From Lathyrus oleraceus (taxonomy: Eukaryota > Streptophyta > Magnoliopsida > Fabales > Fabaceae), in the NCBI RefSeq assembly GCF_024323335.1, contig NC_066583.1, forward strand, positions 276,603,416-276,667,415: DNA of 64,000 nt, read 5' to 3'. This document shows positions 1 through 15,435 of this stretch, piece after piece. Within the stretch, counting starts at the first letter, position 1; every line of letters begins with the position of its first letter. Position numbers and translations under genes: made by a program. The notes beneath the pieces were generated by a model that searched no databases, had not been told where the DNA came from, and saw nothing but the letters and a program-made list of their open reading frames with translations.

Positions 1-2016
1 TCTATTATATCATGACCATGGTTGTTTAGAGTTGATAAGACCTTAAATGTTTCAAATTTATTAATGATTGATCAATAGATCATTCATGATACTTTGAGGC
101 ATTGATAGGTTGTCTCTATTTCGACCATACTTGAGTCATTTGATGCATAGATGAAACCATTTTCTTTATACCAACTTTCTAATCCATTTTCTTATTGTGA
201 TTACACTGACTACTAACTTCTAACATTTACATTATTGCACTTTATTTTCTTTGTTATTTATTTGCTCACAATTTATTTTATTGTTCATTTTATTTCAAGT
301 ACTTTATGTTTATGTCCATTATTACCTAACCCTATATCATTTACATTATGTTCTCTTACTATCTTGCAAAATAAATAAAAAAGTAAAAACAAAAGAAAGA
401 AAACAAATCATAATTATTTGAGTGATATAGTCTTCTATTTGTCAAAATATTGATAGATGGACTTGAGGTTGTATAACTTTATTTGTTACAAATCTATGTT
501 AGATGATTATTAATCATCTTCAATACTTTACATCAATGATAAGTTATCCCTTGATGCGCCATATTTTGAGTTTTTTGACTTATAGATAGATAATCCTCAA
601 AATGTTCATTTTTGCACATATTACTAACCATTAATTATACTTCACTAACTTTGTTTATCATTAACTTTTATTATTGTGATTTTGTTACCATTGACATGTG
701 GTTTATTTTATGTCATTTAGATTCACAATCATTGTTGTTATGATATTGTTATTATTATTATTACCTTTTAATTTACATTCAAGTTCTCATTATCATCATC
801 ATTGTATAAACTCGTCATGCATGTTTATTTATTTTTGTTATTTATTTTATGGTTATCATATATTTAAAACAACAAAAACATGATAAAATTATAAGACCAA
901 AAACGATCCATTTCACTTATAATCAATTGGGACTTAGAGTATCTCATTTAGGACCTTTGCTTGGAGAACCTCTCCATATCTTTGCGATACTTTGTGAATG
1001 TTGGATTTTCATCCTCAACTTACATTGATGTTATAAGAATGGCATCATGGCACCATCTTAGGGGAGCATGTTTGTAAGACCACTATCCTTTGTTTAGCTT
1101 AGGTCACTTTTTGCACACACAAGACTTTCTCTTGGGCTACCCTACAGTGAGACTCTTTAGTTTCTTGTTTGGTTACTTTGCATGCATGTCGCATTACCCA
1201 AATTTCATAATCAAATAAACAAACCCTTGATTCAACGTCAAGTTGCATTTTCATAATCAAATTCATAATACAATAAAATTACGATTATTATTATGCCCCA
1301 CAAGCCTTAAGTGGTGGAGAATGAGTAATAATAGAGCATTCCTACCATTACTCTGATTATTTTGGATGCAAGACACTTGGCTTGTTGTCTAGAATAATCA
1401 CCTCCGCCTATAGACTTTAGTACAATATAATCACAAACATTCTTTTCATAAAACCCTTATTCAAGATAGAAATAATACAACTCATCAAACTCATTTTTAT
1501 GCCTTAGGGTATCATCCCAAAAACCCTTTTCTCAAAGGTAAAATCAACCAACACACAAACATTTTCTACTCCAAACTACGGAGCTCTGATTCCTTATCCC
1601 CGAATGAGTGATACGTAGGCACAAGGTCCACAATCCTTGGTGAGCACCATAATAAAATGCCAAAACCCCTCTCTTTCACACACATTTTTTTTCTAAAAAT
1701 AAAGCAATAATGAGATAAATCCCCGTGTAGATAAACAACCCAAATGGTTCCCATGGAGTACCATGGATGTGAGGGATGCTAATACCCTCCCCTTGCGTAA
1801 TTGAATTTTGAATCCAAATATCGGTTGCGAGACCGATTCCTTATCCTTTTTTAGCGCTTCCCGTACGCGTATCCTTTTGGGGGTTTTATCGACTATTTCC
1901 CCTCGCCTCTCGGATAGAGGCACACAAATAAAATTCGATGGCGACTCTTCTGAGTTTGCCTCTCTTTGGCATTTCTTTAGTCCCAGTTTCGTTATCGTGA
2001 AATCCTGGTAGCGACA
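1..2016 (+). repeat. Ogre/Tat-type gypsy LTR, downstream part
   Basis: This stretch matches the downstream part of the LTR at 42687-46650. Near 1110-1180 both have a 'cttgggct' segment followed by a gagac motif. Near 1570-1655 there is a gaactacg-like module followed by gatacgtaggca. At 1750-1805 there is a 'gtgaggg...ctaatacc' block followed by ccccttgcgtaa, and at about 1937 ggcgactct. The LTR appears to end in gcgaca at 2016. No primer-binding site follows, so this is a 3' LTR or a solo LTR. Its start is outside the window or not recognisable. Short ORFs here (for example 698-883) are low-complexity and not genes. The Ogre/Tat assignment is from recalled family features. Confidence 0.6.
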
Positions 2017-2777
2017 ACAGTCAGTAGTTAGTAGTAAGGAAAACTACCCCTAGACACCATTACTCCCCCTTTTTGCCACAATTTGGCAAAAGTCTTTTTT
2101 ATTAAATTAGCACATAGGTTAGTATGGTAGCACATACACACATCATACCAGGAGAAGACATGAACAACCAATAATACAAATGTCAAACAAGATGTTAGAG
2201 CATCATGTCAATTATTGCTAGCAAAAATTCTAGAGGCTTTTCAAGCCATTACAAATCCAAAATAAGAACAAAAAATATGCCCAGATATAAAGGCCAAACA
2301 AACTAATCAGAAACACTTGAAGTCAACATCCTTCAAACTTATTTATATATTGATCCTCTCCATTTCATGTAGGTAACTCAGTCTTCATTAGCCTCTGAGA
2401 CAGATTCATGAGCTTAAACCGGTATCTCCTTCAAGGACTTCATCTTGGTCTATTTCTTCCCAGTTACAGATTCTCCAACTAATGATTCAGCATGAGTCTC
2501 CACACCATTTTCAGAAGAATTAGAACTCGTTCCATTGTACTTAATCTTCTCAGCCTCATGGAATTTGTCAATTGCCTTCATTATAGAGATTCCTTTGTTA
2601 GAGTATCACTTTTTTGGTTTCTCGGACCTTTGACTCGTTATGAAAGAGGTAAACAAATGAGGTAGTTTTCTAACAGGAAGATAAGAATATGAGATTGTTG
2701 TTGCTAGTCACAAAGGTCTAGATAAAAAGAGGTTTTGAAACTAATTTTTTTTTTGCACATCTCTCTAGTCTTGATTG
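2017..2777 (-). other. 3' non-coding end of copia element 1, with polypurine tract and a relic ORF
   Basis: On the minus strand this lies downstream of the RNase H end. Positions 2061-2077 read tactccccctttttgcc, whose complement is a typical copia polypurine tract (AAAAAGGGGGAGTA). The 3' LTR should therefore begin at about 2060 going left. Only about 43 bp (2017-2060) separate it from the Ogre-like LTR, and they do not clearly match the right-hand LTR (6777-7661). The 3' LTR therefore seems lost or replaced. A minus-strand relic reading frame around 2390-2590 (start near 2583, two in-frame stops) could be a remnant of an extra post-pol ORF. I see no gene here. Confidence 0.45.
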
Positions 2778-5299
2778 CTATGGCTTTTCATAAATGCAGT
2801 AACCTAGTGCACCCCTTAACTTTTTGAAGTGGAGTGCATCTAATGCCTTAGTGAAAATTCCAACCAACTGCTTTTCAGTTGCCACATGTTCAAAGGCTTC
2901 AACTTTATTTTCAACAAGTTCGCTAATGAAATGATGAAGAATGTCAAAGTGCTTAGTTCTATTGTGTTGAACATGATTTTTTGAGATATTAATAGCACTT
3001 AAGTTGTCACAGAACAATGTCATGACATTTTGTCCCACATTGCACTCCTTCAGCATTTGTTTCATCCAAAGTAATTGTGAACAGTTATTTCCTGCAACAA
3101 TGTACTTAGTATCAACGTGTGGATAGAGATGCACAATTTTGCTTCTTGTTGAACCAAGCGATTAAATTATTGACAAGAAAGAAACATCCACAAGATGTAC
3201 TCTTTCTATCGTAAGCACTTTCATCCCCAAAAATATCACATTATCCAACCAACATTGAGTTGGTGTCATGTGAGTAGAAAATACCATAGCCATATATCCC
3301 ATTGACATAACTCAAGATCCTCTTTACTTGAGCAAGATGACTGCTCTTAGGATTAGCTTGATATCTATCACATACACCTACAGAGAAGGTGATGTCAAGT
3401 CTACTTGTTCTGAGGTAGAGTAGACTTTCAATCATGCTTCTGTATAGACTTTGATCTACATCAGCTCAATGTTCATCTTTGGTTACTTTCATAGGAGTAG
3501 CAGCTGGAGTTCTTTTTTGGCTTTCATTTTCAAGTACAAACTTCTTCGCAGTACTCTTGGAATACTTTCTTTGAGATACAAAAATACAGTCTTCCATCTA
3601 CTTAACTTGAAGACCAAGGAAGTAAGTGAGTTCTCCTACAAGATTCATTTCAAATTCAGACTTCATTTGTTGGGTAAAATACTTCACTATCGAGTCTGAC
3701 ATCCCACCAAACACACTATCATCAACACCAATTTTTGATACCATGAGGTTTAACTCATCTATCTTCACAAATAGAGTTTTATCTATTTCTCCTATTTTGT
3801 AGGCATTATTGATCAGAAACTCAGTGAGTCTTTCATACCATGCTCTTGGAGCTTTTTTAACTCATAAAGAGCTTCGTTTAACTTGTACACATGGCATGGG
3901 AAACTAGGATCAACGAACCCTTTTGGTTACTCTATATAGACCTCTTCATTGATATAACCATTCAAAAAGCTCTTTTGACATCCATTTGATACAATCTGAA
4001 TTTCATTAAACATCAAATTCGTAGCATTAATCTAATGGACTCAAGTCTAGCAACCGGAGTAAAAGTCTCATCAAAGTCCATTCCATCTATTGGAGTGTAC
4101 TCTTGAGCTACTAAAATTTCCTTGTTTCTTGTCACATTACCACTTTCATCATATTTGTTCTTGAAAATCCACTTGGTACCAATGAAATTCGCATCTCCAG
4201 GTCTAGGAAATAACTCCCACACTAAATTCCTTCCGAACGGACATAGTTCCTCTTGCACGGCATTTATCCAAAATTCATCAGTTAGTGCTTATTTGACATT
4301 ATTGGGCTCAATCTTGGAGATGAAGAAAGATTTGGAAATCATATTTTTGGATCTCATGATAACCACTTCATTCATATTTCCTATGACATTATCAATAGGA
4401 TAATCCTTATGAATTCAAATGGAAGGTCCTTTGTTGATAGGATATCTTCAGAATTTATACTTTCAGCCTCAATGCCAAATCCCCTGTTTGGGACATCTCT
4501 TGGAACATCTGTAGATTCATTTGTTTTATGAGGGGAAACATCATCTTCATCTTCAACATCATTTTTCTCTTCAGGACTATCATCAACAAACAACATTAAT
4601 GGATCTCATCATTGTCCTGGTATGAGTGTTATAGACTCTATAGGCTTTACTATTTATAGAGTATCCTAGAAATATCCCTTATTCACTTTTAGGATCCATC
4701 TTTCTCCTTTGCTCATAATCTGTCAAAGTGTAGAACTTACTACCAAAGACATGGAAGTATTTGAAATTTCATTTTCTTCCTTTCCAAAGCTCATACAGAG
4801 TAGCTTTGGTGCCAAATCTGATAGTTACTCTATTGTGGGTGTAACAAGCAGTGTTCATGGCTTCAACCCAAAACTAATAAGGCAGATTCTTGGCATGCAA
4901 CACGACTCTAGTAGCTTCTTGAATAGTTTTATTCTTGCATTTTAGCACTCCATCTTGCCGGGGTGTGATAGATGAGGAGAATTCATGACTGATCCCCTAT
5001 GTAGAAAAATATTTAGAGAACTTGTAGTTTTCAAACTCCTTGCCATGGTCACTTATTATTTTAATAATTTCCCTTCTCTTTTCCTTTTGGATACGAAGGC
5101 ATAGTTATTTGAATGCATCAAAAGTATCAGATTTCTCTCTAATGAAATTGAACCATGTATATCTTGAGAAATCATCAACACATACAATAACGTATCTCTT
5201 TACACCAATAATTTCTACTTGCATATGCCCCATGAGGTCCATATGGAGCAACTCAAGAATTTTTATGGTGGCCAGATGTTGGAGCTTCTTGTCGGACAT
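2778..5299 (-). pseudogene. Copia element 1 pol relic (integrase, reverse transcriptase, RNase H)
   Basis: Successive minus-strand fragments read as Ty1/copia pol in the normal order. Integrase start is at 5299-5105, with HMDLMG holding the first catalytic Asp and VCVDDFSRYTW. Reverse transcriptase is at 4258-4013, with IGTKWIFKNK and FDETFTPVARLESIR. The RT active-site region at about 3745-3700 reads GVDDSVFGG instead of YVDD. A post-RT block lies at 3435-3241. RNase H is at 3134-2778, with VDTKYIVAG, TLFCDNLSAI and HNRTKHFDI. Frames change repeatedly and stops are frequent, so this is a dead copy. The protease and GAG-pre-integrase part is missing between this and the gag fragment. Confidence 0.85.
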
Positions 5300-6686
5300 C
5301 TTGGTCTGCTTTCCTATTTGGAATTATCCATAGATTTTTCCTTCTTTGATCTTTAGATTTGGCAAACCTCTTATTGAGAGGAATTTTGACCTTCTTGTTG
5401 TAGTCAAGCCCAATAACCTTCATTTCTCCAATATCCAAGATCTTATCTAACATATCATAACCAGTATTCAGCATACACATCGATTTTGTCATATGTTCAA
5501 TCTTGGAATTCAGCAAAGTGACTTCCTCTTCCATACTTGTGATGGTAAAGGTTAACTTCTCCTTTCCTTTATTGAGAGCACTTATGGTTCTCTTTTGGTT
5601 CTCAATAGTCATGCAAGCTTCCTCCCACTTAGTGTAAAGAAGCCCATAGGTTGCATCTAACTCTTCTTTAGTCATGTTGTCATCACTATACTCACTTTTT
5701 GGCTCATACTTTCTAGTGAATGACATCACTATGTTGGCATATTATCTTCCACTTTGACTATCAGAATCAACCCAGGCCACTAATAATCCCTTTTTCTGAT
5801 TTCATAGAAAGATGGGTATTAAGTTTTAATGTGGCCAAACCCTTCACACTCAAAGCATCTGACTTGGTTGGATTTGTCCTTATTTTTTTCCTTTCTCCGA
5901 GGATTGATGCTAGACACCTTTTCTAGAACATTTATCCTCCATCTTGTGTCCATTCTTAATACTTGGTTGAACTTTCTCCCAATAAAGGTTATATCCTCAG
6001 AAAATATTTATTCAGAGTCCTTATCATTTTCATTTTACTTGAGTGTTTGATATAAAGGTCATACCTTTGTCCTTATTTTCTAATCTTTCATTTAAAGAAA
6101 CTTCAAAGGTTTTAAGGGGACCAGTGATTTCATCAACCTTTATAGTGCTTAGGTTTTGAGCTTCTTCAATAGTTGTTACCTTCATGTCAAATTTCTGAGG
6201 TAAAGATTTGAGGATCTTTCTGACTAGCTTCTCTTCTAACATTTTTTCTCCCAAGGAGAATGAATTGTTGGAAATATCATGAAGTCTAATATGGAAATCA
6301 TATATTGATACATCTTCCATCATTCTAAGCTTCTCAAACTCAGTTGCGAGAAGTTGCAACCTTGACATACACACTTTAGAAGTGCCTTCATGAGCAGTAT
6401 TGAGGATCTCCCAAGCTTCCTTAGCTTCAGTACATGTGTTGATGAATCTAAACATGTTGTTTTCAACACTGTTATCATCTTTGGACCAATTAGCTTCAGG
6501 CTTGAACTTTGTTGAACCATCTTCAGTAGTAATCACAAAATTTTTCCAACCTTTAATTACAACCTTCCAAGTTTTATTATCAATGGACTTGAGAAAACTC
6601 GCAATCTTGGTTTTCCAATAATCAATATTAGAGTCATCCAAAACAGGTGGTCTATTGGCAAACCCTCAATCCTTTTTGTTGTCCAT
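5253..6686 (-). pseudogene. Copia element 1 gag relic (UBN2-type Gag)
   Basis: The minus strand starts at an ATG at 6686-6684 and meets a TGA seven codons in (6668-6666). It then reads an otherwise long gag frame to 6030, with DDSNIDYWK, NTCTEAKEAWEIL, HEGTSKVC and EKLVRKILKSLPQKFD, which are hallmarks of the copia Gag capsid region (UBN2 family). A second fragment (5729-5253) is coiled-coil-like and rich in Lys and Glu, matching the Gag C-terminal linker. No zinc knuckle survives. Its end runs into the integrase fragment through a deletion. Gag would form the virus-like particle of the retrotransposon. This copy cannot encode it intact. Confidence 0.85.
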
Positions 6687-6776
6687 TTGAATAGAAAATA
6701 TCTCCCTGGAGCTCACCCAAACAGAACAGGGTGTCTAATTTGTTGCCAATTGAAATTCAGTTCCCTAGGGGATAGA

Positions 6777-7661
6777 TGTTGGACTAAATGTTGAGACAAT
6801 TTGTCCAACTTATTGCACTAGTACCAAAATAGTTTAAAAGCAATAAGACACTAATATAGAAAGCTTTAAAAAATAACACAAGAGATTGGTAACACAGTTC
6901 GATGAAATCACACCTACGTCTTGGAGGCACTCTACACAAGAAAGGAAATCCAATACTTCGAATTAGAATAATTATTCTTATAAGAACCTTCAAAGCCTGT
7001 GAAGTTTTATGCCTCTCCCTAATTCTAGTAACTTTCTATTAGGTCTCCCCCTAAATATGAGAATTCACTAACTTTCTTTTATCACTAAACCCTAGTGATC
7101 AACCTCAATAACAAGTTTTTGATTGTTGAATTTACAACTCAACTAAGACAAACCAACTATATCAAGTTAATGAAACATGGTGGTGTACAACAAAGATTCA
7201 ACACTAGTCGAATTATGGCATTAGTGTGGAATACAAGTAACAAAGACTCAAACCCTAGCACAAAGAACCTAGTTCTTGCGCATAAAATCCATGTCTCAAG
7301 CATGAGACTTGAGCCTCCTTATATAATAATTTCTTCTGGGTTTTTTCTCATTTCATATCTGATGTGATTTAGTCCAAAAAATAGTTGATTCTGTTGGATA
7401 TGATTTTCTCCATAAATATCTCTAACAATAAGATCTGATTTGTTATATTTCAAATTCAAATTTAAATCTCCATTTAAATATAATTTGAACATCTTCAGTT
7501 GTCAAACAAATCAAACAAACATTATTAACAAATCTGCAACAAATATGATGGAAATCCAATCAAAAAAATTGCACCAAACAACATCCATCAAGGCTTGTTG
7601 AACAATGTCAGATGTTGCACAACACATGTTGAAACATCGTGCTCCACATGATGCACCAACA
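6777..7661 (-). repeat. Probable 5' LTR of copia element 1
   Basis: On the plus strand the segment begins TGTTGGACTAAATG and ends CACCAACA, giving 6-bp inverted ends TGTTGG/CCAACA. It sits immediately upstream of the minus-strand gag, as a 5' LTR should. The leader between LTR and gag reads, on the minus strand, CAATTGGCAACAAATTAGA. This may be a mutated tRNA primer site, but I do not identify the tRNA. The left LTR is not recognisable, so the outer end (7661) rests only on the inverted ends. Confidence 0.5.
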
Positions 7662-11075
<3,414 letters not shown>

Positions 11076-12024
11076 TAGGGGTGTTCAAAACCAAGCCAAC
11101 CCAATAGAAAACCGCAAACCAAACCAAACCAAACCAAACCGAAACCGCAAAAAACCGCATTTGGTTCGGATTTGTTTGGGTCATTTTTTAATAAAACTGC
11201 ACGATTTGGTTTGGTTTGCGGTTTGTATTTGCAAACCGAACTAAACCAAACCAAACCGCATTATGTTACAACCCAAATTTTACTTATCCCACATCCGACC
11301 AAAACATCAAACCTAGTATGCCTTAACCTTACAATTACAAACAACATCAAACCTAGTATGTCTTAACCTTACAGTTACAAACGATTTTCTCTTACTCACG
11401 CTTAGGGTTTCAATTTCAACCTTCTTAAATCTCTCATAGTAGTATCAAACATTCTTCTTGTCTTCTTTTCCATGTAGGTTTCGCCTATTCTACTCTAATA
11501 AGTCATCTATTATGTTCTTTCTTTTTCATCTTTTATATTACTATTTTCTCTTTTAATTATATTTTTATCGCACCTTTCTTCTCAATCTCGCATCTCTTAT
11601 GTTCTTTTTTTCATCTTCTCTAATCTCTCATCTCATGTTTTTTATGTTTTATTATAATGTCTTCGATATTATTTTATGCTACTATTTATATATATTTTTT
11701 ATTCCACTTTTGTCTAATCTAATTTTTTGTATATTGAATGAAACATTTTTGTCTAAATATGATGAGTTTTGATGTTATTTAGTCATGTATGAATGGCTAA
11801 ATACAAAGTTATGTTGTTCTCTATAGGTGTATGTATGGCACAATAAAAATATTATAAAAAACCGAACCAACCGAACCAACCCAAACCGTATTGGTTTGTT
11901 TTGGTTTGGTTTGATTTTATTTCTAAAAGCCAATCGAACCAAACCAAACCGCATGCTTTTTTCTCTTGCGGTTCGGATGATTTTTATCGCCAAAACCGCC
12001 CAAACCGCACCGCGAACACCCCTA
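11076..12024. mobile_element. Non-autonomous hAT-type DNA transposon
   Basis: The ends are perfect 11-bp inverted repeats, TAGGGGTGTTC and GAACACCCCTA. The flanks are 8-bp direct repeats ggtgtatg (11068-11075) and ggtgtacg (12025-12032), matching at 7 of 8 positions. An 8-bp duplication and TAGGGGTG-like ends are typical of hAT elements. Both subterminal regions (11090-11260 and 11860-12010) are packed with aaaccgaacc/ggtttggttt motifs in both orientations, the pattern expected of transposase-binding subterminal repeats. A 40-bp tandem duplication lies at 11303-11382. At 949 bp with no transposase frame it must rely on an enzyme from elsewhere. Confidence 0.85.
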
Positions 12025-12129
12025 GGTGTACGTATTTAATAGCCAAATTATGATAATTATAATTATTTAATAACCAATATTGAAAGATATATGTGTAAGG
12101 AACGACAACCAAATGTTGCATTCCTTAAA

Positions 12130-13010
12130 AATTTAAATGATATCAATAATTTGGAGATAACAAAACTCTGGAAAGTTGGCTGAACATGAAACTGAATTGA
12201 ATCAACTTGCAACAAGCGAAGTAAGTTCCAAAGAGAAATAGAAGGTTAAAAAAGATAAGTGGCATATTTCCTTGAAAGCTTTATCGTCAAAGACAAATAA
12301 AGTAGAGGATAATAGTGATAATTCTAACGAAGACTTTTCCAAAGAAAAAGATACGAGGTTATTCGTCATGCACTACAATCAATATATAAATAAGCACAAA
12401 CTCAAACATTATTACAAAAAATTCATAAACTTTAAGAAGGAAAAGAAGAAAAATGAAAGTCAGGTCATTACCGAACAACGTTTCTAGGATCTCAACAAGC
12501 ACAACAATAAGAATGATAAAGACTCCTACAAGATGAAGGGCATTCGTGATAAAGGTCGTAAGGACATTATTTCTTGGGAAGAATAAGATGATACGTCCTC
12601 TTCATCGTCCAACTCTATCCCAGATGATGAATGTGCAAATTTGTGTTTGATGGTGCACAGGAAAAGTAAAGACTTAGAGGTATATGGTTTTGATTTTGAT
12701 TTTAAACCATCTTACAAATCATTGTTGAAATCATTTAGATAAAGGCATGCAGACACTTTAGGAAAATTTAAGAAAACTTATCTCCAAAGAAAACTTATTT
12801 CAAAACTAGAAATGCAGATTTGTGATCTTAATAGTGTCTTAGATTCCTTAAAGGAAGAACATACATCTTTGTGTTAGTGAGAAATTTACTATTTATGAAA
12901 CTTTTGTTGAAAAGGTAGTAAATATAGAATGTGACGCTTGTCCAATTTTAAAATTATAAAATGAAAACCTTAAACGACAATTGGCACAAGTTATTTCTGT
13001 ATCTAGCATT
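12130..13010 (+). pseudogene. Copia element C gag relic (5'-truncated)
   Basis: The plus strand shows a degraded Gag C-terminal region, clearest at 12272-12487. An acidic Ser/Asp/Glu patch is followed by RLFVMHYNQYINKHKL, which parallels GLFVRRYNRYLRKNE in the gag of Sirevirus-like element A (41375-41728, minus). The following 12590-13000 is the Gag coiled-coil linker with several stops. No LTR or gag N-terminus is seen to the left. The frame is cut at 13010 by the CACTA insertion and resumes at 18412. Confidence 0.7.
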
Positions 13011-13310
13011 CACTACGCCAAATAAGGGAAAAGAGTGCGCTTATTTTGGCCTATAACAGCGCTTTTAAGCGCCCTCTAAAGTGGCGCTGACATAGGTAAA
13101 GACAGCGCTTTGTTTTCCTGGAGAAAGCGCTCTCTAAAGTGACCCTTTAAGGGCCACATTATAGTGCGCTTTCAAAAAAAAGCGCCCTCTGGAGTGGTCC
13201 ATAAAGGGCCACCTTAGAGGGCGCTTTCTGGACAAAGCGCCCTCTAAAGTTGTCAATGTAAAGTGTTTAGAGAGCGCTTCCTACAGAAAGCGGCCTCTAA
13301 AGTGTTAGTT
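13011..13310. repeat. CACTA left subterminal repeat array
   Basis: At least six copies of gcgccctctaaag or close variants occur in both orientations, for example at about 13069, 13127, 13181, 13214 (inverted), 13237 and 13290. Such arrays are the accessory-transposase-binding sites of En/Spm-type elements. Binding here is inferred. Confidence 0.85.
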
Positions 13311-13854
13311 ATTTTAAAAAAAATTGTTTGAAAAACAGTGGGTATTTAATTGGGAACCTGTTCACATGTTGCAAAAGTGTAAAATTTATATTGATTTCAT
13401 CCTTTAATCCAATGTTATACACCATTAATCCATTGATATATACAACATGAATCCATTTATATACAACATTAATCCTCCATATATACAACATTAATATATT
13501 GATATTCATGCATGTACAACAACATTCCATACATATATGTACAACAACTACAACCTATATGATTCTATGATCAATAATGAATTGACACAATTCATCCTTC
13601 ATTTCATCCAAATGAGCTCTTGAGTAAGATTTGTATTCGTCAAAGTACTACAATTAAGAGAATAAAACATATTCATGATTTAGTAACAAATTAGATGAAA
13701 TATCCGATAATATTAAAATAAACCCTAAGTTATTATTTCATACCATTTTTGGGATGTCTATACGATTCAACGCAATGATATCTCTCATAAATCTCAATAC
13801 AAAAAATTTGCAATCGACCGAATTGTTTTGCTGAGGACACTACACAGAAAAACA

Positions 13855-13989
<135 letters not shown>

Positions 13990-14934
13990 ATTTCTTATAA
14001 ACACTATTATAAGCAAAAATAAGAAACTTAATATATACCTGAACTCTGACCCAGGTAATGTCCTTCCTATTACGATAATTCTTTTTCGATCTAAATTTTA
14101 GTATTGCCCTAACAAAATAAAAACGTATATTGAGATCAATCTGACAGACATAATTAAATATACAAATACACACGAATATTTAGGGGAATTTCACTTACGC
14201 GTCAACCGTCTTCTTCATACTCGGATATTTGCTCCAATCACCCGGTAACGAATCGAGATAATACACCATTAGTCTCGAAAGATCCATAGCAACCAACACC
14301 CAGTGACCACTGTAAAATAAAACAAAAATTTAGATGCATGAAAATTTTCTACGTAAAAGATATACATAGATTAGAATGAAATTATTAGAAAGAAAATCTA
14401 ACCCGTTGCCAGAATTAAACGGTAAAAAATACAAAATGGGTGTAGTATTATCGCCGGCCACCATGAATCTATCGACTAGTTCATTCATTACGGATGTTGG
14501 ATTTTTCGTTATAAACGTTGTGTTGACACGGGAAGCAGCAATAAAATTGAATCGGTTACACAATTCAGTTCCCCGCATCAATGTGTCATACATATACCTT
14601 AAATAGAAACATAATAAACATTAGACTACTCATTGAAATGTGTAAATAAATTGTTCAACTAAGTAAATAATAGATTGATCAGAGTACCATATGTATGTAT
14701 GAATGACAGCGATGCCCAATTCGTCGTGTTCAAAAAGTTGTTGCATGTCCTCCTTTGCAATTAATTCGGAATGAGCAATTCCGAAAACAGCTTCATCCAT
14801 ATCTACACTACGGATGGCGCCGTGCATAATATTTGACTCTTCCACCATTTTCTCAAAACGCATCATAATTTGAGATTTTGTCCCGGACGTCGTTGGAATT
14901 TCCTTACTAGCTTTGTCCAACATTTGACCGGGAA

Positions 14935-15435
14935 CCTAAAAATATAAATTAAATCATGACTTTTTGTGATGCAACAGAATCGTTGTGTATATAATTCAAT
15001 GGGTATATATATTTGTACCTCTTTTTGAGATTTAGGATTTGTTTTTGTCCCGGACTTCGTTGGAATATCCTTACCAGCTTTTTTCAACATTCGACCGGGA
15101 ACCTAAAAATTCATATAAATTAAATCATGACTTTTTGTGATGCAACAGAATCGTTGTGTATATAATTCAATGAGTATATATATTTTTACCTCTTTTTGAG
15201 ATTTAGGATTTGTTTTTGTCCCGGACTTCGTTGGAATATCCTTACCAGCTTTTTTCAACATTCGACCGGGAACCTAAAAATTCATATAAATTAAATCATG
15301 ACTTTTTGTGATGCAACAGAATCGTTGCGTATATAATTCAATGGGTATATATATTTGTACCTCTTTTTGAGATGCAACCGACTCGATGCGTCTTGAAATC
15401 CCTTTACCAGCTTTATGTGTGGGTCTTGTAGGAGT
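14935..15435. repeat. Tandemly repeated exon-intron unit inside the CACTA gene
   Basis: Units of about 167-171 bp, each one 84-bp exon plus one intron, repeat head to tail. Exons 8 (15273-15190) and 9 (15102-15019) encode nearly the same 28 residues (motif GKDIPTKSGTK). Exon 10 begins with a third, diverged copy (motif SKEIPTTSGTK), and exon 7 (15435-15361) is a more distant relative (motif KAGKGISRRIE). All keep phase 0, so duplication lengthens the protein without shifting frame. Confidence 0.85.

Noticed and set aside
1069..1085. Possible LTR start 'tgtttgtaagacc' preceded by 'aggggagc'
   Set aside because: It resembles the polypurine tract plus TGTAAGACCCC at 51490-51512, but the following sequence does not match an LTR start and internal LTR landmarks suggest this is mid-LTR.
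5040..5333. Plus-strand 97-residue ORF
   Set aside because: Antisense shadow of the copia 1 integrase.
11090..11260. Possible interstitial telomeric repeat (aaacc/ggttt runs)
   Set aside because: The units are aaaccaaacc and aaccgaacc, not the plant telomere TTTAGGG, and they fit hAT subterminal motifs.
14376..14606. Plus-strand 76-residue ORF
   Set aside because: It is the antisense shadow of exon 11 of the CACTA gene.
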